Part shown: one piece after another, positions 11,789 through 25,109 of the stretch
Layout of the letters: each line of letters begins with the position of its first letter
Position numbering within the stretch: the first letter of the stretch is position 1
Translations under genes and position numbers: made by a program
The notes under the pieces: model-generated
Told to the model about the DNA's origin: nothing
The model's input: the letters and a program-made list of their open reading frames with translations, nothing else
Database searches by the model: none
NCBI GenBank assembly: GCA_021773215.1
Contig: JAJFKM010000043.1
Location: 1 to 64,000, forward strand
DNA from: Gammaproteobacteria bacterium
GTDB taxonomy: Bacteria > Pseudomonadota > Gammaproteobacteria > Eutrophobiales > Eutrophobiaceae
DNA length: 64,000 nt
Direction of reading: 5' to 3'

Positions 11789-12856
11789 ATGATGTCATCA
11801 CACCTGAGTAACATCGCTAAAAGTATAACTTCATCAAAAATCTATATTGTCGATGATGAGACTGTCAGCCGAATGTTACTGAGTAAAACTATTGAAAATA
11901 TTGATTCTGGAATGACTGTAAAGTCATTCCAAAGTGCACCTGCGGCTCTTGCAGCAATTGAGACCTCCCCGCCCGATCTCATTATCACTGATTATATAAT
12001 GCCGATCATGGATGGGATTGAATTCACAAAAAAAATTAGACAACTGCATAATTGTAAAGATATCCCTATTATCATGGTAACCATCATTGATGACCGTTCG
12101 GTACTTCATAGTGCGTTACAAAATGGTGTCACAGAATTCCTCAACAAACCTTTTGATAAAACTGAATGTGAAGCAAGGTGTAAAAATTTATTGGCTTTGG
12201 GTAAACGTCAAACAAAATTAAAACAGCGTAGCTTTAATCTTGAAAAAAGGATCAGCGAAACTACTGAAGAAATTCTTCTTCGAGAGAAAGAAACATTACT
12301 ACGTTTAACGAGGGCATGTGGATTTAAAGACTGCATAACAGGTGAACATCTCCTCAGAATTGGCCGTATCAGTAAGATTATTGCACTGGAATTAGGCTTT
12401 GATGAAGAATCTACAGAAGTACTGGAAACAGCCTCTCCATTACATGATATTGGTAAACTGGCTATACCTGATAATATCTTAATGAAAAAAGGTAAACTAA
12501 CAGCACAAGAGTTTGACGTCATGAAGACGCATACAACCATCGGCTATGAAATACTGAAGGATAGTCCATCACCTTATTTACAAACAGGAGCTTTAATTGC
12601 TCTTAATCACCATGAAAAATATGATGGAAGCGGTTACCCAAATAGATTGTCGGGTAAAGATATTCCGATAGAAGCCAGAATTGTTACCGTTGCAGATGTA
12701 TTTGATTCATTAAGTAATCATAGACCCTATAAAAAAGCTTGGCCTATAAGTAATACCATTGAATATCTGGTTGAAGAACAGGGCAAGCATCTTGACCCTG
12801 AATGTGTAAAGGCATTAATTAATAGAATTAATGATGTAACTTTACCATCTCAATAA
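11789..12856 (+). CDS. rpfG: RpfG-type response regulator, cyclic di-GMP phosphodiesterase
   Basis: A 355-residue two-domain protein. The receiver (about residues 15-130) has the acidic pair Asp22-Asp23, the phosphoacceptor Asp68 in LIITDYIMPIMDG, Thr98 and Lys120. A coiled linker leads to an HD-GYP domain (about 165-350) with HDIGK (His219, Asp220, Lys223) and HHEKYDGSGYP (274-284), so the metal-binding and GYP residues are intact. RpfG of Xanthomonas has the same REC plus HD-GYP order; it degrades cyclic di-GMP once phosphorylated through RpfC. An AGGGAT Shine-Dalgarno lies upstream. The gene ends 28 bp before rpfC, so they form one unit. Assignment to RpfG rests on architecture plus the adjacent rpfC and rpfF. 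Confidence 0.92.
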   Translation: MMSSHLSNIAKSITSSKIYIVDDETVSRMLLSKTIENIDSGMTVKSFQSAPAALAAIETSPPDLIITDYIMPIMDGIEFTKKIRQLHNCKDIPIIMVTIIDDRSVLHSALQNGVTEFLNKPFDKTECEARCKNLLALGKRQTKLKQRSFNLEKRISETTEEILLREKETLLRLTRACGFKDCITGEHLLRIGRISKIIALELGFDEESTEVLETASPLHDIGKLAIPDNILMKKGKLTAQEFDVMKTHTTIGYEILKDSPSPYLQTGALIALNHHEKYDGSGYPNRLSGKDIPIEARIVTVADVFDSLSNHRPYKKAWPISNTIEYLVEEQGKHLDPECVKALINRINDVTLPSQ

Positions 12857-12884
12857 AGTATAAAAATGACTTGATTGTGTATCA

Positions 12885-15440
12885 ATGAATAATAACTTAA
12901 TTTCCTTAATTCAGCTCCGACTAAAAAATCGTGAAGATTCTGAACACATACAAACGGTTATCAGGTTTGCCATGGGTGTTACCTGGTTAATATATATATC
13001 GTGGTTAAATCGTTATACAAACATTGATTCTGCGACTGCGACAACGACATCATATCTATATATTACTTGTTGTCTGCTCAACTTTATCTGGATAGTAATT
13101 ACTCCGAAACCGCACCCTATTCGCCGTTACCTAAGTATTATTTTAGATATCTCATTTGCTTCGTTTGCATTTTATCTTCTGGGCGAATACGGCGCTCCCT
13201 TAATAGGGGCCTATTTATTTCTAATATTCGGATATGGCTTTCGATACGGAAATAAGTATTTATATATAAGTACCGTCATTAGTATTGCTGGAATTTCTTT
13301 AGTGATGATATACAGTCCTTATTGGCAAAAGGAAATTATGCACGGCTACGGTGCCATTATTTCAATTACTATTCTATCTGCTTATGTATCAACATTGATT
13401 TCTCTGTTACATAAATCAATTAATTCAGCCAACTCCGCAAATGAGGCTAAAAGCCAATTTCTGGCCAATATGAGTCATGAAATTCGAACGCCTCTTAATG
13501 GAGTAGTGGGGATGAGTTCATTACTATCAACAACTGAACTAAATAGTAAACAAGAAGAATATTCATCGACAATTAATGCATCTGCTAAAACATTGTTAGC
13601 ATTAATCAACGATATTCTTGATATTTCGAAAATAGAGGCAGGTAAAATAACGATAGAACGAGTAGATTTTAATCTGCATTCTCTTGTTAACTCAACCGCA
13701 AAAATGCTCTCCCCTCAAGCAGTCAATAAAGGATTAAAGTTCAATATACATATATCACCTGAAATCCCTTTTTTAGTATGTGGTGATGAACAACATTTAA
13801 GACAAGTTATTATTAACCTTATTAGTAATGCTATTAAATTCACGCAAAAAGGATCTATTGAAATAGTTTTATCTTTAGTCTCAACAAAAGATAACAAGGT
13901 TAGAATAAAGTTTGAAGTCATTGATACAGGAATTGGTATCGCTGAGGAATCAAGATCAAATATATTTGATAAATTTACTCAAGCAGATGCTTCTACAACC
14001 CGTAATTTTGGTGGTACTGGACTTGGAATGGCCATCGCTAAACAGCTAGTCGATGCAATGGACGGCGAAATAGATTTCACTAGTGTCCTTGGAGAAGGCT
14101 CAACATTTTGGTTTAATTTAGAATTTGAACAACAGGATATCTTGTCAGAAGAGAACCATTCTCTAGATCATTTTTCTGGTGCGCATTTATTAATCATCAA
14201 CCCAATAAAAGATAAATATCAAACTATTCAGGAACATCTCTCATTGTGGCCAGTATCATATGAACAATCAGATCGTGCTGAAGATGCGATAGAAATGATT
14301 GTAACTGCAAACGCTGAGAATAATCCGTTCAATGTCATTCTTGTTTTTAAAAAATATCTTGATACAGACCCAATTAACTTTATTAACCAGTCAAAAATAA
14401 AATCAAGCTTCAAAGATCATTCATTCATACTCATAAATGATGATGAACTGCCAGAGTCCGCCAGATCCGAGTTACTACACGCAGGTTATTCTTCCATAAT
14501 AAGTAGCAATCTAGACAGAACAAAGTTCTTCAGAGCATTGCATGCCGTAATTTCAGGTGATAACGCTATATTATCAAATAGTAGCATTCAGAAATCTGAA
14601 GATAATTCATCCAATAATTCTTTGAGAAAGAGATTGAAGATACTTGTTGGTGAAGATAACAAGACAAATCAGCAAGTCATCAAGAGTATTCTTGAATATG
14701 GTAATCATAATGTAACACTAGCCAATAATGGTGAAGAAGTATTAGATATACTGGAAGAAAATATATTTGACCTAATTATTCTTGATATGCAAATGCCTGT
14801 TATGGGTGGAATAGAAGCCGCAAAAATATACCGTCAGATGTATCCAGAAAAGCGAGATATTCCTATATTGATGCTAACCGCTAATGCCACAAAGGAAGCT
14901 CATGATGCTTGCAAGGAAGCAAAACTAGATGCTTATTTAACTAAGCCTGTTGAACCTGACAAACTTATCAAGGTTATTACTTCTCTTGTCAGCGACAATA
15001 ATAATGATGCTTTAGTTGAGAGTAATGAAATATTAAAAGTTGTTGATATTAACAACCCCAATAATTCTCCACTAATTGATAATGTCTCTTTGGAATCATT
15101 AGCTTCTATGGCCAGTGACACATCATTTATGAAAACCTTGATAGAAGGTTATCTACGAGACACATCTAATTCTTTAACGCAAATGTCTCAGTTTTCTTCT
15201 AATAATAATTTCAACAAACTATCAGAACTTGCCCATAGTGTCGATGGAAGTTCACGTTCAATTGGCGCAAAGAGACTGTCGAGAATTGCTGATTTAATAT
15301 ATAAACAAGCTCAGTCCAGACAAGATAAATTAATTTTAAATAACCTAGAATTGATAAATAGCGTGTTTAAAGAAACACATACTGAATTAAATTCATTTCT
15401 TTCAAAGTCTACTTCATCTAGTTCACAACAAAATAGTTAG
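12885..15440 (+). CDS. rpfC: RpfC-type hybrid sensor kinase for diffusible signal factor
   Basis: An 851-residue membrane hybrid kinase. Order: a short cytoplasmic N-terminus, about five or six membrane helices (residues 27-175), dimerisation domain with His198 in [11 protein letters not shown], ATPase with [10 protein letters not shown] (N315), DTGIGI and GGTGLGMAI, a degenerate receiver (about 430-558), a true receiver with Asp634 in [13 protein letters not shown] and the LTKPV lysine, and an Hpt domain with His784 in [12 protein letters not shown]. The N-terminus keeps the Asp-Ser-Glu triad (residues 18-20) and a YGNKYLY/SPYW region as in Xanthomonas RpfC, where the triad contributes to DSF recognition. 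The kinase His has the same number as in Xanthomonas campestris RpfC (198). It probably phosphorylates RpfG and may bind RpfF. Confidence 0.93.
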   Translation: MNNNLISLIQLRLKNREDSEHIQTVIRFAMGVTWLIYISWLNRYTNIDSATATTTSYLYITCCLLNFIWIVITPKPHPIRRYLSIILDISFASFAFYLLGEYGAPLIGAYLFLIFGYGFRYGNKYLYISTVISIAGISLVMIYSPYWQKEIMHGYGAIISITILSAYVSTLISLLHKSINSANSANEAKSQFLANMSHEIRTPLNGVVGMSSLLSTTELNSKQEEYSSTINASAKTLLALINDILDISKIEAGKITIERVDFNLHSLVNSTAKMLSPQAVNKGLKFNIHISPEIPFLVCGDEQHLRQVIINLISNAIKFTQKGSIEIVLSLVSTKDNKVRIKFEVIDTGIGIAEESRSNIFDKFTQADASTTRNFGGTGLGMAIAKQLVDAMDGEIDFTSVLGEGSTFWFNLEFEQQDILSEENHSLDHFSGAHLLIINPIKDKYQTIQEHLSLWPVSYEQSDRAEDAIEMIVTANAENNPFNVILVFKKYLDTDPINFINQSKIKSSFKDHSFILINDDELPESARSELLHAGYSSIISSNLDRTKFFRALHAVISGDNAILSNSSIQKSEDNSSNNSLRKRLKILVGEDNKTNQQVIKSILEYGNHNVTLANNGEEVLDILEENIFDLIILDMQMPVMGGIEAAKIYRQMYPEKRDIPILMLTANATKEAHDACKEAKLDAYLTKPVEPDKLIKVITSLVSDNNNDALVESNEILKVVDINNPNNSPLIDNVSLESLASMASDTSFMKTLIEGYLRDTSNSLTQMSQFSSNNNFNKLSELAHSVDGSSRSIGAKRLSRIADLIYKQAQSRQDKLILNNLELINSVFKETHTELNSFLSKSTSSSSQQNS

Positions 15441-15461
15441 ATTAATTCATCAATATTGATA

Positions 15462-15489
15462 ATTAATGAGACATCCTTATCTCATTAAT
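15462..15489. terminator. Bidirectional hairpin between rpfC and the desaturase gene
   Basis: A 10-bp perfect stem (ATTAATGAGA / TCTCATTAAT) with an 8-nt loop sits in the 68-bp space between the two convergent genes. A wider repeat, TTAGATTAAT (15437-15446) with ATTAATCTAA (15484-15493), offers an alternative pairing. It is AT-rich, but the position fits a shared terminator. Confidence 0.6.
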
Positions 15490-15508
15490 CTAATACTAAT
15501 CTAAACCA

Positions 15509-16585
15509 TTAAGCCGCTTCTGCGTAATCCAGTTCTTCAACTACCACTAGTTTTGTACTTGTCGAATTTCCTTCAAAATCAAGCCATAGATGATTCTCAT
15601 AGTCATATAACTTGCATTTTTTCATCGTTGAAAAGAAATTAACTGGTGAAAAATCTATTGTAATTAAATCCTCTCCATACAGATCACATAAAACTGTCTG
15701 TGCTTTGGAAAGATTATAGAGTGGCACTCTTGGATCAACATGATGAGCAGTGTGTTCCATTGCATTGTGACTAATCAAATTATACCACTGCGGGTATTTT
15801 ATGTGCACAGTTATATCTTCTAGACTGGCAGAAGCATTGCTCTCTTCTTGAGTCTTGAACCATGGAACAGTCTCATGTGTATGGTGTTGATAAACAGTCA
15901 CCCCTATCAAAAAATTACTTACTAAAAATGGGATGATTAACGCTAACAGCAATACTTCTAACGGGTTTGTATGTGCGACTTGCATTCCCATATAAATAAG
16001 CGCTGTCGTGAAGGTAAGCATATAAGAAAACACAAGAATGAAGTCCAGGTAATAAGAAATACTTTGTTGTCTAATAATACGTTTATAGGGGAAAAACTTA
16101 TCTTTCCACCATCGCTCAATCATGTAATTAAAACAAATTCCAAGCGGAGTACGATACAATTTTTCTATCATCTTTCTGATTATAGACAAACCATCATATT
16201 CTTCTTTTGATAATGGCGACCATGAATTTATGCCTTTAATATTAGGTGATTGATGATGTGCGCGATTATGAGCTAAAAGCCATAAGCTGTAGTTATGAAA
16301 TGATGGTAAAAACGCTATACGACCTATTATAGAATTCCATAATCGATTAGATGTAAAACTATCATGTCCCGCATCATGAGAAACTAGAAACAGTGTCCCT
16401 ATTCTAAGTCCTGCTAAAATTCCACAAGCTATTCGTAAAAAAAGACTTTCAAACATGATTGTGCCAGCTATCGCTAATGCATAGATTGTCAGATCCGAAA
16501 AAAATATAAATAATGCAAGTTTGTTTGATGGCTTTGCATACTGCTTTATTGCAGATCGTAACTCTTTCGTATTTAAATTATTCAT
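15509..16585 (-). CDS. Membrane fatty-acid desaturase, downstream of rpfF
   Basis: A 358-residue integral-membrane di-iron desaturase. The three histidine boxes are HDAGH (His70, His74), HNRAHH (His106, His110, His111) and HTAHH near residue 278, with two hydrophobic hairpins between them. This spacing is that of acyl-lipid or acyl-CoA desaturases, which insert cis double bonds using O2 and reductant. The ATG at 16585 is chosen over the GTG at 16594 because AGGTGA then lies 5 nt upstream. It follows rpfF by 44 bp on the same strand, so the two are probably one operon. A role in making or modifying the DSF signal is my inference; a role in membrane-lipid unsaturation is the alternative. Confidence 0.85.
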   Translation of the reverse strand: MNNLNTKELRSAIKQYAKPSNKLALFIFFSDLTIYALAIAGTIMFESLFLRIACGILAGLRIGTLFLVSHDAGHDSFTSNRLWNSIIGRIAFLPSFHNYSLWLLAHNRAHHQSPNIKGINSWSPLSKEEYDGLSIIRKMIEKLYRTPLGICFNYMIERWWKDKFFPYKRIIRQQSISYYLDFILVFSYMLTFTTALIYMGMQVAHTNPLEVLLLALIIPFLVSNFLIGVTVYQHHTHETVPWFKTQEESNASASLEDITVHIKYPQWYNLISHNAMEHTAHHVDPRVPLYNLSKAQTVLCDLYGEDLITIDFSPVNFFSTMKKCKLYDYENHLWLDFEGNSTSTKLVVVEELDYAEAA

Positions 16586-16629
16586 TATAGTCACCTATTT
16601 TTAAACTTTTTAATTGTTCTATTTAATAA

Positions 16630-17535
16630 TCAAGATACACTTACTTTCTTATATTCGTGTTGATACTCTGTCTCGTATCTTCTCTGACTACGCAACAATC
16701 GGTTGATCGTGCGAATATCTTTTTCAGAAATATCAAAAACAGTATCAACCCAGGAATTACAACAAATATCCATCAACTCCTGTTGGTTATAATGATTTAA
16801 ATTTTGTACGATCTTTTGCATCGCCATATTCCCATTCCAATTTTTATTGTGGTTTTGCACATAGGAATAAACAGCTTCTTCACCACGGTGATCATCTACA
16901 AGAACGTCTACAACTCCCATGTCATATAGCTCTTCTGCACTATATAAATTACCGCTGGAAATTAATTTATGCGCTTTATTTAACCCTATCCTTGATGAAA
17001 GCGTCTGGAAGGCACCCATACCTGGAAAACAGTTAAATAATATTTCAGGAAACCCCATCATTGCAGAACGTTCAGCAATGATTACATCACCTGATAATGC
17101 TATTTCAAAGCCCCCTCCCAGTGCATTGCCCCGGACTAAAGAGATCGTGACTATAGGTAAGTCAAAATTTGTCATTATTGGATAGATCGCCTTTATACAA
17201 TTAGCGGCGTATTTTTCAAGAGCGATCTTATCTTGGTTCTTAACGCAGTTTAAAAAATGATTGAGGTCACCACCCAAACTAAAGACGCCATCTGCATGAG
17301 AATCAAGGACATGGTATTTGACAGTTTGCATTTCCCCATCTATGGGTAACTGACCATTATTTATTTCAATACATCGATGCAATGATCGAATGTCATCAAC
17401 TAATTGCGGTGTTACACATGGTTTTGGAAATGCATCAAGATAGACCCATATTATTCCGTCATCAGCATCAAATTCATAATTGATGTGTTCAAGTTTATTT
17501 ATTGTATTTTTTAAACTGAAATTTAAGGTGTTCAT
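16630..17535 (-). CDS. rpfF: RpfF-type DSF synthase (crotonase family)
   Basis: A 301-residue crotonase-fold enzyme. RpfF converts 3-hydroxyacyl-ACP to a cis-2-enoyl-ACP and hydrolyses it, releasing the diffusible signal factor. Both catalytic glutamates known from Xanthomonas RpfF (Glu141, Glu161) have counterparts here: Glu144 in LGGGFEIAL and Glu164 in MMGFPEILF. The oxyanion-hole segment SLGGDLNHF is also kept. The C-terminal WVDT..IS.K..RTINRLLRSQRR tail matches RpfF rather than ordinary enoyl-CoA hydratases. AAGGGAGA lies 7 nt before the ATG. No acyl-CoA ligase gene (rpfB) is nearby. The rpfG-rpfC pair is convergent, as at Xanthomonas rpf loci. Confidence 0.93.
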   Translation of the reverse strand: MNTLNFSLKNTINKLEHINYEFDADDGIIWVYLDAFPKPCVTPQLVDDIRSLHRCIEINNGQLPIDGEMQTVKYHVLDSHADGVFSLGGDLNHFLNCVKNQDKIALEKYAANCIKAIYPIMTNFDLPIVTISLVRGNALGGGFEIALSGDVIIAERSAMMGFPEILFNCFPGMGAFQTLSSRIGLNKAHKLISSGNLYSAEELYDMGVVDVLVDDHRGEEAVYSYVQNHNKNWNGNMAMQKIVQNLNHYNQQELMDICCNSWVDTVFDISEKDIRTINRLLRSQRRYETEYQHEYKKVSVS

Positions 17536-17608
17536 AGTAATCTCCCTTTTGATTGACCAACTGATTTAGCTAATCGAAAACAGAGTCATTAAAACAGGAT
17601 TAATACCA

Positions 17609-17636
17609 TGACCCGAAATCGTTTAACGATGGGTCA
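17609..17636. promoter_or_regulatory. Bulged palindrome between rpfF and ispF
   Basis: TGACCC and GGGTCA flank ATCGTT and AACGAT, giving a nearly perfect dyad with a 3-nt bulge and a 1-nt centre. It lies 74 bp upstream of the rpfF ATG and 50 bp past the ispF stop. No T-tract follows on the ispF-sense strand, so it may be an rpfF operator rather than a terminator. Confidence 0.4.
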
Positions 17637-17685
17637 AACTTAAAAGACTAAGATGAAATTTAAAAGGAAAGAATTTTCTGAAAAA

Positions 17686-18159
17686 CTATGAAGAAGTAAT
17701 TATAACGACAGCATAAACAGCAATGCCTTCTCCACGACCAACAAAACCCATTTTTTCAGTCGTAGTCGCTTTAATATTTATATCTGTAATTTTTGCATCA
17801 AGATCTGTAGATAGATTTTTTTGCATTGAAGAAATATGGCCAACCATTTTTGGTGCTTGCGCCAAAATAGTTATGTCTGCATTACCCAACACAAATTTAT
17901 TTTTTTTCATTAAATCATAAACTTGCTGCAACAAAATCCGGCTATCAATATTCTTCAATTCTGGATCTGTATCAGGAAAATGAGATCCAATATCACCTAA
18001 ACACATGGCTCCAAGTATCGCATCGCATAGAGCATGTATGACTGCATCTGCATCAGAATGTCCTTCCAAACCTTTTTCATAAGGAATAGTAACGCCTCCT
18101 AAAATTAAAGATCGGCCTTCTACAAGACGGTGAGCATCGTAACCATGTCCAATTCGCAT
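17686..18159 (-). CDS. ispF: 2-C-methyl-D-erythritol 2,4-cyclodiphosphate synthase
   Basis: Cyclises CDP-methylerythritol 2-phosphate in the MEP isoprenoid pathway, with release of CMP. The 157 residues match E. coli IspF (159). Zinc ligands Asp8 and His10 in GHGYDAHRL and His42 in [11 protein letters not shown] are present, as is the C-terminal [14 protein letters not shown] segment. The gene starts 4 bp after the ispD stop, so the two are tightly coupled. It is last in the pyrG-kdsA-eno-ftsB-ispD-ispF series. Confidence 0.97.
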   Translation of the reverse strand: MRIGHGYDAHRLVEGRSLILGGVTIPYEKGLEGHSDADAVIHALCDAILGAMCLGDIGSHFPDTDPELKNIDSRILLQQVYDLMKKNKFVLGNADITILAQAPKMVGHISSMQKNLSTDLDAKITDINIKATTTEKMGFVGRGEGIAVYAVVIITSS

Positions 18160-18163
18160 TTTT

Positions 18164-18865
18164 TTATATCATCCTATCTAGGTATGCTTTTAGAGGTTCA
18201 AGATCATCTTTATGGGTTAGTTTCATGTTTTCCTGGTGTCCATGGACAAGCATTGGCTTAAAACCCATTCTTTCAATTGCCATAGATTCATCTGTTACAA
18301 CGGTTTTATTCTTCAGAGCGTCTTCAATAGCAGACAAAAGCATCCCATATTTAAACATCTGAGGTGTTTGTGCGTGCCAAAGTAAATCGCGCTCTACCGT
18401 TTTGTCTATTTCACCATCGTCATTTGCACGCTTCATAGTATCCCGACATGGCATTGCCAGAATCCCTCCGACATCATGCGATCGTAATTCAATAACCAGT
18501 CTGTCAATTGCTGACTGGTTCAGACAAGGTCTAGCTGCATCATGAACCATAACCCAATCACTACTTTCTGCTTTACCAGATAGCGTCTGTAAACTATTTA
18601 ACACTGACTGGTAACGTTCTTCACCACCTGGTGCTGTAATAATTTTTTCATTATTAGATATTGGCAATGTTGGCCAGAACTCATCTTCCTTCGATATTGC
18701 TATAACTATTTTTTCTATTTCTTCACGGTCAATAAAACAATCAATCGTATGCTCAATAATTGTTTTATTATTAATTGAAATATACTGTTTTGGTTTATCC
18801 ACGCCCATGCGTGACCCAACTCCTGCAGCAGGTATCACCACCCAGTATTTTGAACTATCTGACAT
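18164..18865 (-). CDS. ispD: MEP cytidylyltransferase
   Basis: Transfers CMP from CTP to methylerythritol 4-phosphate, the third MEP-pathway step. The 233-residue protein opens with the nucleotidyltransferase motif [17 protein letters not shown] and carries [10 protein letters not shown], which binds the cytidine and metal. ftsB lies 5 bp upstream and ispF 4 bp downstream. The ftsB-ispD-ispF order is standard in Gammaproteobacteria. Confidence 0.97.
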   Translation of the reverse strand: MSDSSKYWVVIPAAGVGSRMGVDKPKQYISINNKTIIEHTIDCFIDREEIEKIVIAISKEDEFWPTLPISNNEKIITAPGGEERYQSVLNSLQTLSGKAESSDWVMVHDAARPCLNQSAIDRLVIELRSHDVGGILAMPCRDTMKRANDDGEIDKTVERDLLWHAQTPQMFKYGMLLSAIEDALKNKTVVTDESMAIERMGFKPMLVHGHQENMKLTHKDDLEPLKAYLDRMI

Positions 18866-18870
18866 GACTG

Positions 18871-19170
18871 TTAATTAGTAGTATTAGTTTGAGATCCTGA
18901 ATAATCTACAATTTGATAAAACGTTTCATCGTATTTGATCATTCCCATCTCACTTCGTGCACGTTCTTCAATCGCGTCTTGACCTTGCTTAAGATCATGT
19001 ACTTCTGCCGCTAACGATAAATTTCGTTCTTTGAGGCTTTCATTTTCTTGCTCGACTTTACTAATCTGATCTTCGAGGTGATGTACTTCGGTTAAACTGC
19101 CATTACCGAACCATAGGCGATACTGTAATAGTATTAGCAATATAACGAAAAGAGCAGTAGTCAGTTTCAT
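18871..19170 (-). CDS. ftsB: Cell-division protein FtsB
   Basis: A 99-residue bitopic protein of the FtsQLB divisome complex. It has an N-terminal membrane helix (about residues 3-20, LTTALFVILLILLQYRLW), the NGSLTEVHHLEDQI juncture, and a periplasmic coiled coil (about 30-65) with heptad leucines. A conserved EERARSEMGMIKYDETFYQI segment, which contacts FtsQ in the family, follows. The gene lies between eno and ispD, the usual position. Confidence 0.93.
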   Translation of the reverse strand: MKLTTALFVILLILLQYRLWFGNGSLTEVHHLEDQISKVEQENESLKERNLSLAAEVHDLKQGQDAIEERARSEMGMIKYDETFYQIVDYSGSQTNTTN

Positions 19171-19201
19171 TTATAGTGTCAAACCCACATTAAATATCAC
19201 A

Positions 19202-20488
<1,287 letters not shown>

Positions 20489-20516
20489 TTAACTCTCCAT
20501 TACTAATTTACTTAAT

Positions 20517-22995
<2,479 letters not shown>

Positions 22996-23180
22996 TTAGA
23001 GGGAGAAATATTGCTCGGTTTAAATAAACCGATTTGTAGGGTAAAAAATAGCCTAAATAGCATCATATTCAGGGGAAATAATGCTAACAGAATCAGAGTC
23101 AATACACCATCATAGAAATGCACTATAGGATTGAAAAATATCTATTAAAACAACAAAGATCGAGAATCCTTTAATTCAGA

Positions 23181-24896
23181 TTAATGGCTGACAATCCGAT
23201 AATGTTTTTCAATATCTTCCTGGGTAATAATGCCGTAAATACGATCGGCTGATGGCCCTAACTTTCGAGTCACATACAATGCTTCGGCATCAGTGTCATT
23301 TATTTGCTGCTGTGCGTGCTGCAAAGTGGATTCAAGACTCACCTTGGCCAATTGACGTCGTTTCGCAGGAATCTCCAGTAGTACAATTTCCTCGTCGTCC
23401 GTTTCTTCTAGATGTCGCGCCAAATCGGTTGCCGGCATCAACAGATTACCCTCTTCACGCCGAATTATTAACCAGTCTGGCGCTTCTTTTAAATGGCTAA
23501 TCGCAACGTTTCGTTGAATCACTGGCTCAGTCATGACATAAGCCTTATTCATCACTGACTCAACGCCTATTCGTCTTAACGACTGGGCGATAGGGTCATT
23601 ACGATAATCAAGCCCAATCCCCGTGAATTGAGATAAGAAAATAGAGTCACACTTGAACAGTTCTCGTGCCGCTAGATTTGCGCTGACAATTACAAGCATG
23701 CCCGGGAAGATAATATTTTGATTTCCCGTTAACTCAAGTAAGGCCAATAAAGCGGCTAAAGGTGCCTGTAAGGTGGCTCCCATCATTGCCCCCATACCCA
23801 GCATGGCATAGAGACCGACATCAGAAAAATCACTAGTGAACATTTCAACTAATTTACCCACAATGCCGCCAGCCAAGGCGCCAATAAAAATGGCCGGTCC
23901 AATCAATCCAGCAGGAATACTAAATCCGACACATAGCGCAGTTGCAAATAGTTTGGTAATAATTAATAAGAGTAATGCAGCGATGCCAAGTTGACCTAAG
24001 ATCACAGCATCAACGGTGTCATAGCCAATTCCCATAATCTCCGGACTCACTATTGCAATCACACCAACACCTACGCCAGCAAGCGTCATTCGCATCCATA
24101 TATCGATTTTAAGCCCTAGCTTTGTCAGCGCACGTGTGAGACGGATTAAACCAGCAGCAATAGCACCGATTAAAATACCCATTAAGACAATAATAGGTAA
24201 TTCAAGAAATGATTCGAGGTTAACGGCTTGAACAGTGAAAATAGGTTCTGCATCAAACACCAATCGGCAAACGACCGTGGCACTAACAGCCGACAAAATA
24301 ACAGGCGTAAATCCAGTTATGGTGTACTCCATCAGAATCACTTCCATAGCAAAGATCACACCTGCAAGAGGCGTATTAAAAGAAGCAGCGATAGCAGCCG
24401 CAGCACCGCAGCCCACAAGCGTTCGAATACTATTGTTTGGCAGATGTAAGTATCGACCTAGTAAACTGGCACTGCCCGCTCCCAGATGAACACAGGGGCC
24501 TTCACGGCCGATAGATTGTCCTGAAACTATAGCAACCCCAGCACCAATGAACTGCATTACAAGATTCTTTAATGGCAGATTGCCTTCATGATAAGACAAG
24601 CGTTCCAAGACATGGATGACCCCGACGCGGAGTGGGACACGTGAAACAAAGTGAAATAACAAACCGAGAAACAGTCCACCCGCAGAAGCCATTAATAATC
24701 GACTCTGCCAAGCTACGGCCTCATAATTTTCAGGATCAGCGCCTGGTAAAAATGACATCTGAGTGTATTCAGTACTATAACGAAAAAGAATAATCACCAG
24801 ACCAACGACAATACCTGTCACTAGACCAAGTAATGAAAGCGCGAATAGTGCTTGTTTCCCGGCCAACAAGACTCGGGTGCGCACTAGATATTCCAT
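23181..24896 (-). CDS. CLC-family chloride channel or Cl-/H+ antiporter with degenerate CBS tail
   Basis: A membrane protein of about 571 residues. It contains the CLC filter motif GREGP (in SGQSIGREGPCVHLGAG) with its gating glutamate, the matching GFSIPAGLIGPAIFIGALAGG region and about 10-12 hydrophobic segments. The C-terminal 140 residues (from about 430) resemble a CBS pair with weak conservation. The gating Glu suggests a proton-coupled exchanger, but channels also keep it. The start is taken at the ATG 24896; the frame also allows a TTG one codon upstream. It is divergent from fhs. Confidence 0.88.
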   Translation of the reverse strand: MEYLVRTRVLLAGKQALFALSLLGLVTGIVVGLVIILFRYSTEYTQMSFLPGADPENYEAVAWQSRLLMASAGGLFLGLLFHFVSRVPLRVGVIHVLERLSYHEGNLPLKNLVMQFIGAGVAIVSGQSIGREGPCVHLGAGSASLLGRYLHLPNNSIRTLVGCGAAAAIAASFNTPLAGVIFAMEVILMEYTITGFTPVILSAVSATVVCRLVFDAEPIFTVQAVNLESFLELPIIVLMGILIGAIAAGLIRLTRALTKLGLKIDIWMRMTLAGVGVGVIAIVSPEIMGIGYDTVDAVILGQLGIAALLLLIITKLFATALCVGFSIPAGLIGPAIFIGALAGGIVGKLVEMFTSDFSDVGLYAMLGMGAMMGATLQAPLAALLALLELTGNQNIIFPGMLVIVSANLAARELFKCDSIFLSQFTGIGLDYRNDPIAQSLRRIGVESVMNKAYVMTEPVIQRNVAISHLKEAPDWLIIRREEGNLLMPATDLARHLEETDDEEIVLLEIPAKRRQLAKVSLESTLQHAQQQINDTDAEALYVTRKLGPSADRIYGIITQEDIEKHYRIVSH

Positions 24897-25109
24897 CAAG
24901 ACGTTAATTATTTACACCTCAAAAATTACTGCAATGTTAGCCGCTAACAAACCTTGCACAAATATACAAGTTAGTGAATCACGCTGTAACAGGCTAAAAT
25001 ACCCGAAATAGTTCACACCTATAAAAATTACAATAATAAGTGAACATAATGGTTTCATCACATCTTTAATATAACTTTTTGTATTTTATACTTTTTTTGG
25101 GAGGGCGTA

